Source: Diphasiastrum complanatum
Lineage: Eukaryota > Streptophyta > Lycopodiopsida > Lycopodiales > Lycopodiaceae
Reading direction: 5' to 3'
Assembly (NCBI GenBank): GCA_029204225.1
Contig: CM055102.1
Coordinates: 21,775,386 to 21,839,385, forward strand
DNA: 64,000 nucleotides
The translations under genes were made by a program, and so were the position numbers. Positions 10,096-21,349 of the stretch are shown here, one piece after another; the first letter of the stretch is position 1; the number at the start of each line of letters is the position of its first letter. The notes under the pieces were generated by a model. It was not told the DNA's origin. It ran no database searches and saw only the letters and a program-made list of their open reading frames with translations.

Positions 10096-10191
10096 CTTTA
10101 GTCGATGCAAAGAAGATAGTTTAAGTCCTGTCATATCAAGAATTTTCAAGCATGATCCAACATAGCGTCCGAAGTGTTTTGTGGCTTCTGG
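10096..10191 (-). CDS. Sec14-like CRAL-TRIO protein, exon (third of three visible)
   Basis: 96 bases, 32 codons with no stop, between an acceptor GCATGCAG and a donor GTATCA on the minus strand. The peptide starts PEATKHFGRYVGSC and continues LKILDMTGLKLSSLHRLK. It matches the plant Sec14-like family, where this segment (TCVKVLDMTGLKLSALNQIK-like) is part of the CRAL-TRIO lipid-binding fold. The family binds phosphatidylinositol or phosphatidylcholine at membranes. The next expected exon (TIDDLNYPEKT region) is not found down to base 1. Confidence 0.88.
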
Positions 10192-11236
10192 CTGCATGCA
10201 GTGCAACAGGAGCCATGTTTGAATCATCAACCATTACCACTCGTAAATATGTGTAGGGGGCAGCTTAACCTGTTTCCTTCAGAAAAAAGCTTCTATGGGT
10301 TTATGTTTCCTAGAACATGGACATTGTAAGATCACTATAACTGCACATAACTAAAATGCAATACAAAATAAAAAAACTCACATCGAGATTTTGTTTCCAG
10401 TTTAGACTAGAATATCATGATATTTGGGGCCCATAAAAATCAACAACAGTGTTGTCAGTATACTTTACAAATTGTGATGCTTATCTAAGAAGTGCCTTGC
10501 CCTTAACTCCTGATGACGTTCAAATGTCATTAATAGCAAACTAGTATGTACTATGCTCATCATTTTTCCTACAAGACTTTAAACTTTCACCGCTCATAAG
10601 AATCACAGTCAATCTCCAAGTTGATTGTGACCTTATGATTTGATTGTGAGAATGCTCACATTAGCAATTGCTTGCATTTGATAGTTCTTGACAGTTCTTA
10701 GGTTTTATAATTACAGCTGTAGGAAGAACACATGAGTTTCTTTTCAGAGATACTGGATGCTCCTACAGAAGCTATTGGGAGCCTAGATGTATTGTTTCAA
10801 CTTACGCATCACGAATTAGGTGCCAAGGTGTATTGTTTCATCTTTGTACTTTATGATACAGGGCAAAGAAGATTATCTGTATAAAATATAAGCTCAGGAA
10901 GCATGGCATTTTATAAAGAAAACATCTCAGTAAGCTACTAATTAGATATCTCATCACAAGTGTTGTTTAGGATGAACTTCGAGTTAGGTTGGATCTAGAG
11001 GGACTCTAAAAGAAGCTTTTCACACCTTTAATACCTTAAATTTTCAGTTTAGTAAAGCACTATCTTGTCATTGAAAAAGATTCAACTTAGTACCAAAGCT
11101 TTTCACTATTTGGATAGTCACACAAAACTTGTAGAGATAATTGGCGTGTGCATTGTGAAAGCTTCATTTCTTGCCCTAGATTCCAAAACTGAAAAAATTC
11201 AAGAAAAATCTATTTAAAGGTTAACAAAAAACATAC
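10192..11236 (-). other. Intron of the Sec14-like gene
   Basis: About 1045 bases between two well-formed exons, with GTATGT donor next to 11237 and ...GCATGCAG acceptor next to 10191 on the minus strand. No other feature seen. Confidence 0.75.
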
Positions 11237-11296
11237 CAATAGTACTCGGTCACGATACTCATTCAGCTGTATATGAGACTTGACATACTTGTCAAG
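11237..11296 (-). CDS. Sec14-like CRAL-TRIO protein, exon (second of three visible)
   Basis: 60 bases, exactly 20 codons: LDKYVKSHIQLNEYRDRVLL. Acceptor GTTCATTGCAG and donor GTATGT are on the minus strand. The SHIQ(L/I)NEYRDRV motif is characteristic of plant Sec14p-like phosphatidylinositol transfer proteins. The phase is continuous with both neighbours. Confidence 0.88.
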
Positions 11297-11611
11297 CTGC
11301 AATGAACACCCAGCAACTACTTTGAGTTTGCTATGTATGTCAAGGAATTTCTAAAATACACAATTATACTACAAGAACCAACTTTCTAAAGGAATTGTAT
11401 AGAAGTCTCAACTTACTTCAATGTCACTATTTTTCTACTTGCAGTAACTAACCGATAATCATCAACCTCTTTTGTAACATGTCAATTATGCGCTACTTGT
11501 CAAATATGTGAATATGCTGCAAGTGCATCTAGGAAAGAATATTTCATATTGCTGTTAATCCATCCAAAACACAGTAATAGAAGTATGGACACAAGTTTAG
11601 TAGGTACTTAC
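11297..11611 (-). other. Intron of the Sec14-like gene
   Basis: 315-base intron with donor GTAAGT and acceptor TTGCAG on the minus strand. Nothing else seen. Confidence 0.75.
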
Positions 11612-11665
11612 TGGAGCTCTATCGTAACCACTTCGCCCTACTCCAAGAACAAATACTGGCCGCCC
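11612..11665 (-). CDS. Sec14-like CRAL-TRIO protein, exon (first of three visible)
   Basis: 54 bases, 18 codons: GRPVFVLGVGRSGYDRAP. Acceptor CTCTAACAG and donor GTAAGTACC are on the minus strand. It corresponds to the G(R/L)PVFxIGVG(x)STFDKA strand of plant Sec14-like proteins. Three consecutive in-frame exons with good splice sites and no stops suggest a live gene or a very recent copy. Upstream exons encoding the CRAL-TRIO N-terminal helices were not found nearby. Confidence 0.86.
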
Positions 11666-13286
11666 CTGTTAGAGAAAGAATATTTGAAAAAAAAATGAAC
11701 CAATTTTACTAGCAATGATGTTAACATAAATTTTAAGAAAATTGGTTTAAAACTCTTAATTCTAATCGTTCAAGAAGTTAAACCTATTGTCCTAGCATTC
11801 CTTGTCCATAACTTTTCAAAAGTCATCTTTTTTGCAAGTCAACAATGATTAGCAAAATAAGCCCAAAACAATCCAGCTAAATAAGTAGCCACAAAATACA
11901 TAGGACTTTATTTCGTAAAGAACAAGAAAACATATGATAATCACTCTTCACTCACCCCTGCACACATGCATATTGCACGCATCACCTGAGCTTCATCATC
12001 ACATGAATGCGTGCAAATATATACATGTATGGCTAGGTTCACATTACTCATCCTTTCTAGACATCACTTGGAATAGTGAATTGAATTCTACCACCACAGA
12101 ACAAGAAATAATGCGACCTCCACAATGTGACCCACACTAGAATCATTGTTCAACCCGAAGAACAAAAGAAACGCTTGTCTCGATCCAAGAGCACCAACAC
12201 TTTAGATGGGAATAGACTACTAAAACATCTATAAGAAGCAACTACTTACTCCTCAATTATGTACACTCATAGATCCAAATCCATATGCAAATTTAAAAAG
12301 AAAAAGAGTAGACATGAAAGAGATGCAAACAGCCAAATAAATAGAAATTTTATGTGAGCAATCCAAGAGAAATCTAGATCATGAAGAGGGAGGGAACATG
12401 AAAAGAAACTGAAGAAATGATGTCATATATGTAAAGTTTCCATGTAGGATAGATGAAAAGAAGCTTGAATATGATTTTCTATACCAAAACAGTAAATTAG
12501 AAGAGAGGTATGATAATCCAATTATGTGTAATAAGTGAGTGTACGTACGCTTACTAGATAAATTCTACTACTAGCCTACACTAATAAATTACTAAGTCAA
12601 AAAGCATAAGCTATGGTTGCATTCACGTGTATACATATATCTAGGGTATCATATATGATGAAAAAACTGCTCAAAGTTTAATCATGGCCTTAGAGTGGAA
12701 GGCTAGTGCATTATATAGAAATGAGAGAACAAATGCATGTACCAGATACTAAAAATGGCACTAACTACATTGAATATATGGTCCAATCTCCATGGATCTC
12801 TCTCAAGAATAATGTACAACTGAAAATGAGAGTTGCATCAATAATTTGGTATCATTTGAAACTCCACATGACAGGAGCCAAATCCCATAAACACACCAAT
12901 ACACAAACTAATAAATGGAAAAGTACAAAGAATGTTCATGTTGATGATACAATAGAAGCAAAACAAGTCACAACAGCCATTGATTAGCACTGCATCACAA
13001 GGGTGGGAAACACAAAACATCAATCATGTGGATAGGGGGTGAGTCATAGTACTGCCATCCCCATGGCTATCATTTACAAAAGGAATCCTCAAAATCTCTA
13101 CAACTGTCTAATTATACACAAACTCAAAACTTAACTCAGCTTAACCCCTTGCTAAGTCTCTTGCTATTAATTAAGTATAAACAGTCGCTTTAAAGAGTCC
13201 ACCTTCATATTATTAAGGTTAATGGATCCTTTTGGGCCTAATAAAGCTTTGCAGGTAGGAAGAGCTTCGCAGATGTCTTGAACTGA
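11666..13286. other. No recognisable gene
   Basis: AT-rich. Could be an upstream intron of the Sec14-like gene. I looked for the preceding exon (RDSQLIGxSGY-like) and did not find it. ORFs at 12706-12987 and 12838-13023 look like chance. Confidence 0.4.
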
Positions 13287-13690
13287 TTGATATCCAGAAG
13301 GTTATTCGAGCCTTCAGAAGATGCAGGTTCCTCGAGAAGTTTGAAAGATGGTTGCCCAAAAATTGATGTTAATCGATACTATATGACAATCATCCAATGC
13401 CCTACACATCTTGTTTGTACTGCATTTGGCACTGAAATAAGCTACCCAAGTTTGACAAATCCAGCAAGTGATAGTTCGTGAAGAAGTTACCAAAACATGA
13501 GTGAAGTAGGGCACCACTTCGAAGTTTAATATCTTGAGAAAGAGATATCCAATGCAAGTTTGCGTTTATGTTCATAGTCTTGGAACGACTATTGAAAGTT
13601 TATGCAAACTTGAGGCAGATGGTCGTTTCAAATGAGTGGGTGTAGTGGGGGCCATCACAAGAGCCCAAGGGTAGGAGGTTCGAGTAGATT

Positions 13691-13894
13691 GTGCTCTCAT
13701 CTTCATTTGGGAATGAGGCACAATCCATTGTCGTGGGCCTACAACCTATCTACATTGTCCTGCGCCTTACAGGTCGAGAGGGTTGCATGTTGGGCCTTCT
13801 ATACGAGTTCATGGATGGTTGGGCGAGTAGCTTGGAGAGGCATTATGATACTCTTAGGTCTTGGTTCTTAGCTTCATTATCTATATTGTCCTGA
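13691..13894 (+). pseudogene. hAT transposase remnant, middle part
   Basis: The frame includes VVGLQPIYIVLRLTGREG and LLYEFMDGWASSLER. It resembles the plant hAT transposase stretch 'L.P.(V/I)VLR..D.E.....YE.MD' that precedes the C-terminal dimerisation domain. The first part is frame-shifted. Support is moderate and comes mainly from the convincing hAT domain 600 bases downstream in the same orientation. Confidence 0.5.
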
Positions 13895-14487
13895 GTCCTG
13901 ACTCCTGGGACCTAAGACTTGAGTCCTTCCCTAGTATTTTGAAATTTTTTTCTAAAGTTTACACTTTGATGTGTCATATTTGAAATTTTGAAATTCAAAT
14001 TGATTGTTGATGAATCTTTGGTTGAGTTTTCAACTAACAATGGCACTCATTCAAATGTTACAAGCTTTAGGAGATCTAGCGCCTCTGGTGAAGTAGATGG
14101 GAGTGGTTTCATAACCCCTTGCACACCATGGTCCACATACACCATCCATTGTCGAGGAGTGAGTAGCAATACGATGATAGGGAGCTCAAAGATGGCTGGA
14201 ATACCTATGTCTCTCGAGTTATCTGGATGTGTAGAAGTACGATAAGCTTTTGGATGAGCTCCATATTTTAAGGCTGGAGACTATAGAGTTCTCCACTGGG
14301 CTTGCGCAGTTGAGGGAGGAAAATATATTGCAAGCTGTGATCATTGCAATTTGAATTTTGCCATTGTTAAGTTTTATTATTTAATTTGTATAGCCACTTG
14401 TTGATGATTCATGAATCATGATAAATTCCAGATTCCAATTGTTAGTTTTGTTTTGCAATTTGTGGTCCTGACTCCTCTTTGAACTTT

Positions 14488-14718
14488 TAACTCTAACCAG
14501 ACCAGTTGTGTCTTGTGTCATGGTGGATGAAGTTTGGGGTTGATGTTCCCAAATTGCACCTCATTGCCATTAAGATCCTCTCACAAGATTGCAGTGCAGT
14601 TGCTTGTGAGAGGAATTGGAGTCTTCATTCTTTGATTCACACAAAGAAGAGGGATCAGTTGTGCTCTATGCAACTAGAAAGGTTGGTGTGTACATGCCAA
14701 CTTAAGATTTTTGACTAG
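14488..14718 (+). pseudogene. hAT transposase C-terminal dimerisation domain
   Basis: Reads WWMKFGVDVPKLHLIAIKIL, then SQDCSAVACERNWSLHSLIH, then TKKRDQLCSMQLERLV. The W..(F/Y)G...P.L..(I/L)AI.ILSQ.CS...CERNWS...IHTKKR..L signature is diagnostic of hAT-family dimerisation domains in plants. The frame stops at TAG 14716-14718. Terminal inverted repeats and an 8-bp duplication were not identified. Confidence 0.82.
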
Positions 14719-14934
14719 ACACGAGAACACCCCAGAGCCAATCTAGGTAAAATTTTGGACTTTGAAATCTATTACGTAATACCTATACAATGAACTTTTA
14801 GATTTTTAACTTTGAAATAGTTTCCACTAGATTAAAATTTATAATATATATCATATGACTATTGATGTTGGGTCCTAATTCCTCCGGATTTCTGAATCCT
14901 TTGAGATCGGTGATTTTACTGTGGCATGTGCATA

Positions 14935-15480
14935 GGTCAATCTAGATGACATCGATGTGGCAAACGTTCCAAACTTGCCACCAAGATCATAGGATGAAGA
15001 TGCACAGGATAGGTGAGCATTCAAAGTTCTAATTTGTGGGGCGTGACTGTTGGAGCCTGACAATGATGAATCATGATACATCTATGGCTAAGTTGAAACT
15101 TTAAATTTGAACTATAATTAGAAAGAACTTATAAGTATTAAGTGTGAGTCTTGAGATACATATTTGAATTTTGTAATTTCAATCCTTGTATGCAGACCTA
15201 TCATTCGAGCACAAGCATTGCGTAGGAGGGCAGGAGAGGTGCGAACTCTCATGCTCACAACTCCTACAGTGAGTCAGAGGCATCATCTCGGCATCATCAG
15301 AGGAGTATGTAGAGGAGGGAGATGCAGAGAGGTATGAGGAGAGCGATGATGAGAATGAGGATGAGGGTGAGGATGAGGGGCATTCTGCCTCCAAATCTGT
15401 CACTCTATCCAATGAGGACTTCATCCTTGTTGTTCAAGAGGAGGCTACACTAGTCACCTGTTCAAAGGAGGCTCAAAGCT
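14935..15480 (+). pseudogene. Probable hAT C-terminal tail
   Basis: VNLDDIDVANVPNLPPRS at 14935 resembles the segment after the hAT dimer domain. An acidic run (SSEEYVEEGDAERYEESDDE, about 15285-15345) and SKSVTLSNEDFILV follow, ending near 15480. Stops and frame changes break it. The ~215 bases between 14718 and 14935 look non-coding. Confidence 0.4.
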
Positions 15481-15952
15481 AGGGGAGTTTAGAGTCTAGA
15501 CTATAGGGCCTAGGCTTTATGAATTGTCTGTTATGAATCATGAGATTTATGTGCACATGCCATGATTCAAGTCTCAACGACTCATGACATTTACTATTTA
15601 TGTTCATAATACATATCATCATTCAAATATCATTATCAATGAAAGTTTTAATTTTGACTCTTGAGTCTTGAGTATTGTTACAACTTGTTATATTATGTAA
15701 TATGTGCATTGTGTTTTAACTTTCAAGAATCAAGTTTGAACTTTAGTATTTGAGGTTTGACGTTTTATCAATTTAATTTTATGGTTTGGACTTTGAACTT
15801 TGCAGGTCCACTAAGTAGTAACTACTAAGTTCTAATGAGCAATTAGTAAATACTAAATTGTTATTACTAATGACACATGAAGTATTAAGTAGCAACTAAC
15901 AAGATGGACTTAGAGGTCATAGGTGACATTTTACTTTGACTCTTGAAAGTTG
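15481..15952. other. No recognisable feature
   Basis: AT-rich, no ORF of note. It is the flank at the 3' end of LINE A. Confidence 0.4.
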
Positions 15953-16220
15953 GAGAGAGAGAGAGAGAGAGAATTAGAATTAGAATAAGAATAATTCTAA
16001 TGTCTGTCAAGTGCTCGAGGGCACATAAGACAAGTAGAAAGTACATCAAAAAAGAAGGAGCATTGTCCACGTAGGACTTATTCCTAAAAGCTAAACCAGC
16101 ACTAGAAAACAGAGAGAAACAAAGCTTAACCTCCAGCTCTGTCAAGGGTACAATATCACTAGCTTAACCACCAGCTACATGAGGGAAAGAGAGAACTGAA
16201 ATAAGCGTGGATATAAAAAA

Positions 16221-16880
16221 CTACGTGATATGGTGAGAAGCAGGTGTTGGCCTTGAGTGAAGAGCCCTGGGCCTGGAGGAGCGAAGAGGACGCTGGAGCT
16301 TCGGTCGTCGTACTGGAATGTCCATCTCACTGTTAGAAGTCCCATCTCTATCCCTCTTCTGGAAAAAGTGTGTAATGTGGGACTGGCTATGATCCACATC
16401 AAAAACATCCAATAAAAAGGAAGATCTCAGAGTAAACATCTCTCGTAATAATAAGCCAACACATCTCGCATCTGAGAAGGCAAGGAAAGAACCAAGTGTA
16501 AGTGGAGTATCTTTGTATAAGCAATGGTATCTGCCTTTGATCTCATAGTAGGCTGGACATCGGAAAATGAAATGGAACTCATCCTCAATCTCCTGTAAAG
16601 AGTAGCACTGACAAATCCATAGAGGTCGAGGTGTGTCTGTGTATCTACTTGTCTCAATAGCAAGCTGGTGAGAAGAGACCCTAAGCTGACCAAGACGATA
16701 ACGCAGGCCAAAAGATAACCTCTGAGACAAATAACCCGGCCGAATGGGAAGCCCGGAAACATCAAGCTGAAGAAGATGAGTGTGGTAAAAATGGAGCTTG
16801 ACCCGTGTTGGATCTGGGTGAGACCACACTGTGTTGATGTAACCTCTGTAAATCTGCTGGCGGATATACGTGTGTCCCAT
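16221..16880 (-). pseudogene. LINE A ORF2 C-terminal zinc-finger domain
   Basis: 219 codons, open. LRYRLGQLRVSSHQLAIETS precedes WICQCYSLQEIEDEFHFIFR. The other copies have Cx2C (ICQLCSL); here the spacing is CxC, so the zinc site may be disturbed. CPAYYEIKGRYHC follows. The Ser/Arg-rich tail ends at 16221. Confidence 0.82.
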
Positions 16881-17426
16881 TCAGGAGATCAGATATAGAT
16901 AAACCCCACCTACTCAAAAGGTCAGAAACACACTGAAACCATGAGGACTTAGCCTGCTGACTAGCTAGAGTGTGAGAGGATGTGAAAGCTGCAGCAACAT
17001 ATCTGGATGAATCAAGTTCCGAGACTCTATGAATGAATGTGATAATCCGAAATATAGCCTCGACAATTAGTGGAGGTGAGGCAAACTCTGCCAGTATGAT
17101 ATCATGGGGAACTGACTGCTTCGCACATCATCCGGCTAAGCATACGGATCTGCAAACGTGAATTATCACTACAAGTATCTCTGGACAAGCCAAGACACCA
17201 TGTCTTTGCTGAATATAGAGCCACCAGAGAGACAGTGGCAGAAAAAAGGTGACAGCGCATATCAGGATCATGTACATACTAAATAGAGGAAAACCTCTCC
17301 ATCTGGACAAGAGCAGAGTGCCCCTTGCGGAGCCTAGACAGTGCAGCTGGTCTAAAAGTGAGCAATGGACAAGTGAAAAGGACACCCAAGTATGTATATG
17401 AGGCTACTATCTCCAGCGGCAGCCCA
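16881..17426 (-). pseudogene. LINE A thumb region, frame-shifted
   Basis: Homologous to ORF2 sequence after VNIGKTKVMVFN. It is readable in pieces (PLLTFRPAALSRLR-like, then DEVRSSQFPM-like) with several stops and shifts. No new function. Confidence 0.6.
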
Positions 17427-18008
17427 TCATAGTAGAACACTGTCTCTCATATGCTGTCGATTGGTGTTGAACACCATGACCTTAGTCTTACCAATGTTCA
17501 CCATCAAACCCCAAATCTGGCAGAAAGTATATAAAGCATCAAGGTGTTGCTGAAGCCCAGATGCTGATCTCGATAGAAGTATCACGTCATCCGCATATAG
17601 TAGAATAGGGATACTCATATTTGCTAACGGACAGCCATCTCCACCCTCTTCCCTAATAATCCACTCAAGATCATCAATATATATAGCAAAGAGAGTAGGG
17701 GACAAAGGACATCCCTGCTTAACTCCCACTGTACTATGAATGTAAGAGGACCATCCATCACCATCTCGAAAATGAGCCAGCACTCTCTCATACAATGTGA
17801 CGATAGCAGCAATGATCTCCTGAGAAAAGCCAAGCAATGCTAGGCGCTGGAGTAAAAGGTGTCTCGGAACAGAATCGAAGGCTTTGCGGAAATCTACAAA
17901 GCAACAATAAACCCTCTGCTTCCTGAACTTAGCCTCCTCAATAATGCATCTCAGGATGAATATCTGGTCAGCCGTGGAGTAGCCTGCGCGAAAGCCTGCC
18001 TGCCCCAT
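17427..18008 (-). pseudogene. LINE A RT, catalytic part (open frame)
   Basis: 193 codons: FRAGYSTADQIFILRCIIEE, VYCCFVDFRKAFDSVPRHLL (first catalytic Asp), GVKQGCPLSPTLFAIYIDDL, and ILLYADDVILL with the YADD box. All RT catalytic Asp residues are present. The best-preserved LINE RT in the window, although the element as a whole is truncated and broken. Confidence 0.88.
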
Positions 18009-18017
18009 AGCATGTAA

Positions 18018-18554
18018 CCCCTATGTCTCTGCCCGTGAGCTGACAATAGACTGCAAAACCAATCCATATATCTTGGCCATAGTCTGGCTGATCATAATAG
18101 TGCGGTAGTTGTCTACAATCAAAGAATCCCCGACTTTGAGGATAGGGTGTAAGAGGTTGGTGCACCACGATGTGGGGAGACCGAAGATGACAGATTGGTT
18201 AAAGATATGGGAAATGTATGGGGCAATAATGTGGGCAACTGGTTTTAGGAAGTCCATACTTAGGAGGTCAACATCAATGGCTTTTTGGGTTTGACCATTT
18301 TGGATGGCGTTTTCAACCATGGACGGGGTGAAGAGGGTGAATTCTGAAGGGCGTGGGGAAAGAGAGATGGAAAGATAGTCAACTGTATAAAGCTTAGAAG
18401 CATAATTTATCCATGACTCAATAGCAATAGGAGTGGGTTTATAAGGGTTTTTAGAGAACATCCGCCAAAAGAAATGGGAGGATGGGGAGGCAATAGCATC
18501 AACAAGTTTTTGTCCCAAGGACTGGAGATGAGCTGTCTTTTTTTTCAGAGTCAT
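18018..18554 (-). pseudogene. LINE A RT, N-terminal part
   Basis: Reads KVGDSLIVDNYRTIMISQTM and FGLPTSWCTNLLHPILKVGD, homologous to RT blocks 0-2. It ends at a TAG just before GLHAMGQAG, where LINE-1 has Arg (AETRRLYAMGQ). The next open frame (18008-17427) continues the protein. Confidence 0.82.
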
Positions 18555-18569
18555 TTTGTGATATTATTT

Positions 18570-18955
18570 TTGTTTCAAGGCTAGGGTGTGAGGAGAGTGG
18601 TATCTAGCGTAAACAACTTGTTTATGCAGTGAGAAGCACTCTGTATCATACCATTTGTTGTGGGTGCGTTTATGCGAAGAGAAGGTTTTCGAAGGATTGG
18701 CAGTATTGGCGGATTGCAAAAGGGATTGAGATAAAAAGATGGCTTGTTGGTCAACTGAGGAGGTGAAGGGAAAGTCTTGGAGAAAAGTAATTAGGGACTC
18801 GGTGTAAAGGGGAAAACCAGATGGAGAGAAAACCGGGCGATGGTGATGGGTGGGACGGTGTGTTTTGACTGTGGTACTATGATGTCCAAGGGATAGAAGT
18901 AGGAGGGAGTGATCGGAAATGGTAGGAGGTATAATGTTGAAGGTATGAAGAAATG
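18570..18955 (-). pseudogene. LINE A endonuclease C-terminus and linker
   Basis: IIPPTISDHSLLLLSLGHHS contains the SDH motif that closes the AP-endonuclease fold. KWYDTECFSLHKQVVYARYH follows, as in the other copies, ending at a stop near 18567. The rest of the endonuclease is absent through 5' truncation. Confidence 0.78.
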
Positions 18956-18959
18956 GGAT

Positions 18960-18962
<3 letters not shown>

Positions 18963-19038
<76 letters not shown>

Positions 19039-19070
19039 TTTATTAATGTCTTTTCCATGCCAAAAGGCAT
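18963..19070 (-). repeat. LINE B 3' terminus: hairpin, AATAAA and (CT)n
   Basis: On the minus strand: TATGCCTTTTGGCATG (5-bp stem, TTTT loop), AAAAGAC, ATTAATAAAGC, then (CT)n over about 72 bases. It is followed directly by LINE A. Confidence 0.88.
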
Positions 19071-19189
19071 ATAAGACAAATAAGTACATATCAAGTACGT
19101 GGACCATCTGGGAGTGTATGAAAAAACGCCCCAAAAAACTGAAAGAAAAGCATATATAATAAATCTAAACACAATTACCAGTGTTAACT

Positions 19190-20255
19190 AAACCAAAAGG
19201 TAGAAAGCAAGAAATGGCTATGTATAATGGAAGCAAGCCGCAGATCAAGTCCTGGAGGTGACACTGCTACTGCTGCTACTGAAAAAAGATGTAATATGAG
19301 CTGCAGTGGGGACTGAAACTGAGATCTGCTGCCGATGTCGAATGTAGGGAGGACGTCTCCTCGTAGTAGGCCGAAGAGGTCTGGCTGCTGGGCAATGCTG
19401 GGAGGTGCGCTGCCTCTGATGGAAAGTCGTGTCCTCATCCTCGTCATCATCATCTAAGTCTGGGACTGGTCGTGAATGTCGTCTGGAGAAAAAGGAGGTA
19501 ATCTGAAGCTGTGTGTTAGGAGCAATCTGATGCTGAGGCTGGAGATCCCGTCATAATAGAAACATCTCTCGGACCATAAGTGCAACACAACGTGGATCCT
19601 CATATGTAACAAGTGAGCGCAAAGTAACGTGTATCCCTGAACAAGCAATGGTATCTCCCACGAATCTCATAATAAGCTGGGCAAATGAAAATAAAATGCT
19701 CCTCAGTCTCTACTGCCCCTAGGGAACAAAGCTGGCAGATCCTGTCCTCTCGTGGGGTACCCTGAAACCGGCCAGTCTCAATCTCAAGCTGGTGTGAAGA
19801 GACACGGAGCTGACCCACTATGAATCTGAGACCATGTGATAATCTAGATCGTAGGTACAGTGGTAGCAGTGGGGACCCTGATACATCTGTCTCCAAAAAA
19901 TGAAGCCGATAAAAGTCGGGTTTGACACCCAACTGACCATTCTAGGCTCGATCCAAGTAAGCTCTATAAATGAATCGTCTGATGTAGTCATGGGTACCAG
20001 AAGGAAGGGCAGTGGTAGAGATGCCGCATGTGCTAAGAAGTCTGGAGGCCTGAGAAAACCAAGCCACATGGTAGCCCTAACTGTGAAGATGCTGAGATGA
20101 AATGAGAGCAGCCTGAGTATATCTCTGCTCAGAAGACTAGAATGCACTGACGCGCTGAATATATGTGATGAGCTGGAGTAAGGCATCAAGGTACATGGGC
20201 GGGACCGCAAACTCAGCAAGGATGATCTGATGTGGTACTGAAGGCTTAGCCCGAA
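19190..20255 (-). pseudogene. LINE B thumb and C-terminal zinc-finger domain
   Basis: The frame at 19932-19600 has LRFIVGQLRVSSHQLEIETG and ICQLCSLGAVETEEHFIFIC (Cx2C...H...C). The frame is lost and regained several times. A hydrophilic Arg/Pro-rich tail continues to about 19190, followed by a ~150-base 3' UTR. Confidence 0.75.
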
Positions 20256-21343
20256 TCATGCGTGAAAGCATAGTGATCTGTAACCGTGAGATACTAGCCC
20301 AATCAGATGAGGTAAGGCCCGTGCACCATGCAGCTGATGCATATAGGGCTGTAGGAGAAACAATGGTGTCAAAAAGCCGACACTTACTCGAGGCATCTCG
20401 AATACACTTACAGAAGCAAAATCTCTCCATCTGGGCAAGGGAAGCATGGCCTTTCCCAAGCTAGAAGCTGCCTGTCTCATACTAAATATAAGACCAGTAA
20501 AAAGGGTGCCCAAGTAAGTGTAGGAAGGGACAATCTCTAACGGCCGACTGTCAAAAAGGAGCTTCTGTCTCAACATAACCTTGGTCTTCACAATGTTCAC
20601 CCCTAGGCCCCATTTGGAACAGAAATCACGAAGACAATCAATCTGTCTCTGTAACCCTCTCTAGTAGGTGAAAGTAGAACCACATCATCTGCATAAAGAA
20701 GAATAGCGATCAAGATGTCACCAAGTCTGCACCCAGAACCACCACATTGCTCGATAACTCGCTCCAACTCATCAATATATAAGCCAAAAAGTGTAGGGGA
20801 GAGGGAACATCCCTGCTTCACCCCAATAGTGCTCATGATCTGCTCTGAGATACCTCTGTCACTTTAGAAACATCCCAATACTTTCTCATAGAGTGCCATC
20901 ACTGCTAGGACTGTGTCATCAGAGGAACCAGGGTCTCGTATCCGCTGGATGAGTAAGGAGCGCAGGACAGAGTCGAAGGCCTTACTGAAGTCAACGAAGC
21001 AGCAATAAACTCGCTCTCGCCGGTGCCGAGCTTCCTCAATAATAGCTCTGAGAGTAAAGATATGATCTGTAGTAGAATAATGAGCTCTAAACCCAACTTG
21101 GCCCGTAGCATGCAATCTCCTGGTCTCTGACTCAGTACTCACAGCTGACTGAAGAATAATGCCATACAACTTCGTAATAACGTGCCCAATCATAAGAGTC
21201 CGATAGTTACTAGGATTCTTGGGATCGCCATTCTTGTGTATGGGATGGATGATGTTGGTACACCAAGAAGAAGGAAAACCAGAGACAACGGCTTGATTTA
21301 GTAGAGTGGCTAGGAGAGGTGATAGTAAATCAGCAGCATGCAT
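20256..21343 (-). pseudogene. LINE B reverse transcriptase
   Basis: VVSGFPSSWCTNIIHPIHKN, FRAHYSTTDHIFTLRAIIEE, VYCCFVDFSKAFDSVLRSLL, GVKQGCSLSPTLFGLYIDEL and ILLYADDVVLLS (20720-20690) are all present. A stop near 20864 (after EKVLGCF) and frame changes near 20650 and 20600 break it. It is the closest relative of LINE-1 in this window and shows what LINE-1 lost: FRAHYS at 1034 and about 450 bases at the G1 joint. Confidence 0.86.
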
Positions 21344-21349
21344 TAAAAG

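Larger units (their letters stand above)
15953..18962 (-). mobile_element. LINE A (minus strand, 5'-truncated)
   Basis: Starts on the minus strand at about 18955 inside the endonuclease C-terminus (TISDHSLLLLSLG), directly after the (CT)n tail of LINE B. It runs through linker, RT, thumb and zinc-finger region and ends near 15953. The end has hairpin GTGC-CCTCGA-GCAC, GACATTAGAATTATTC and about ten CT units (GA on the plus strand, 15954-15972). It holds the longest uninterrupted RT frame of the window's LINE copies. Confidence 0.88.
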
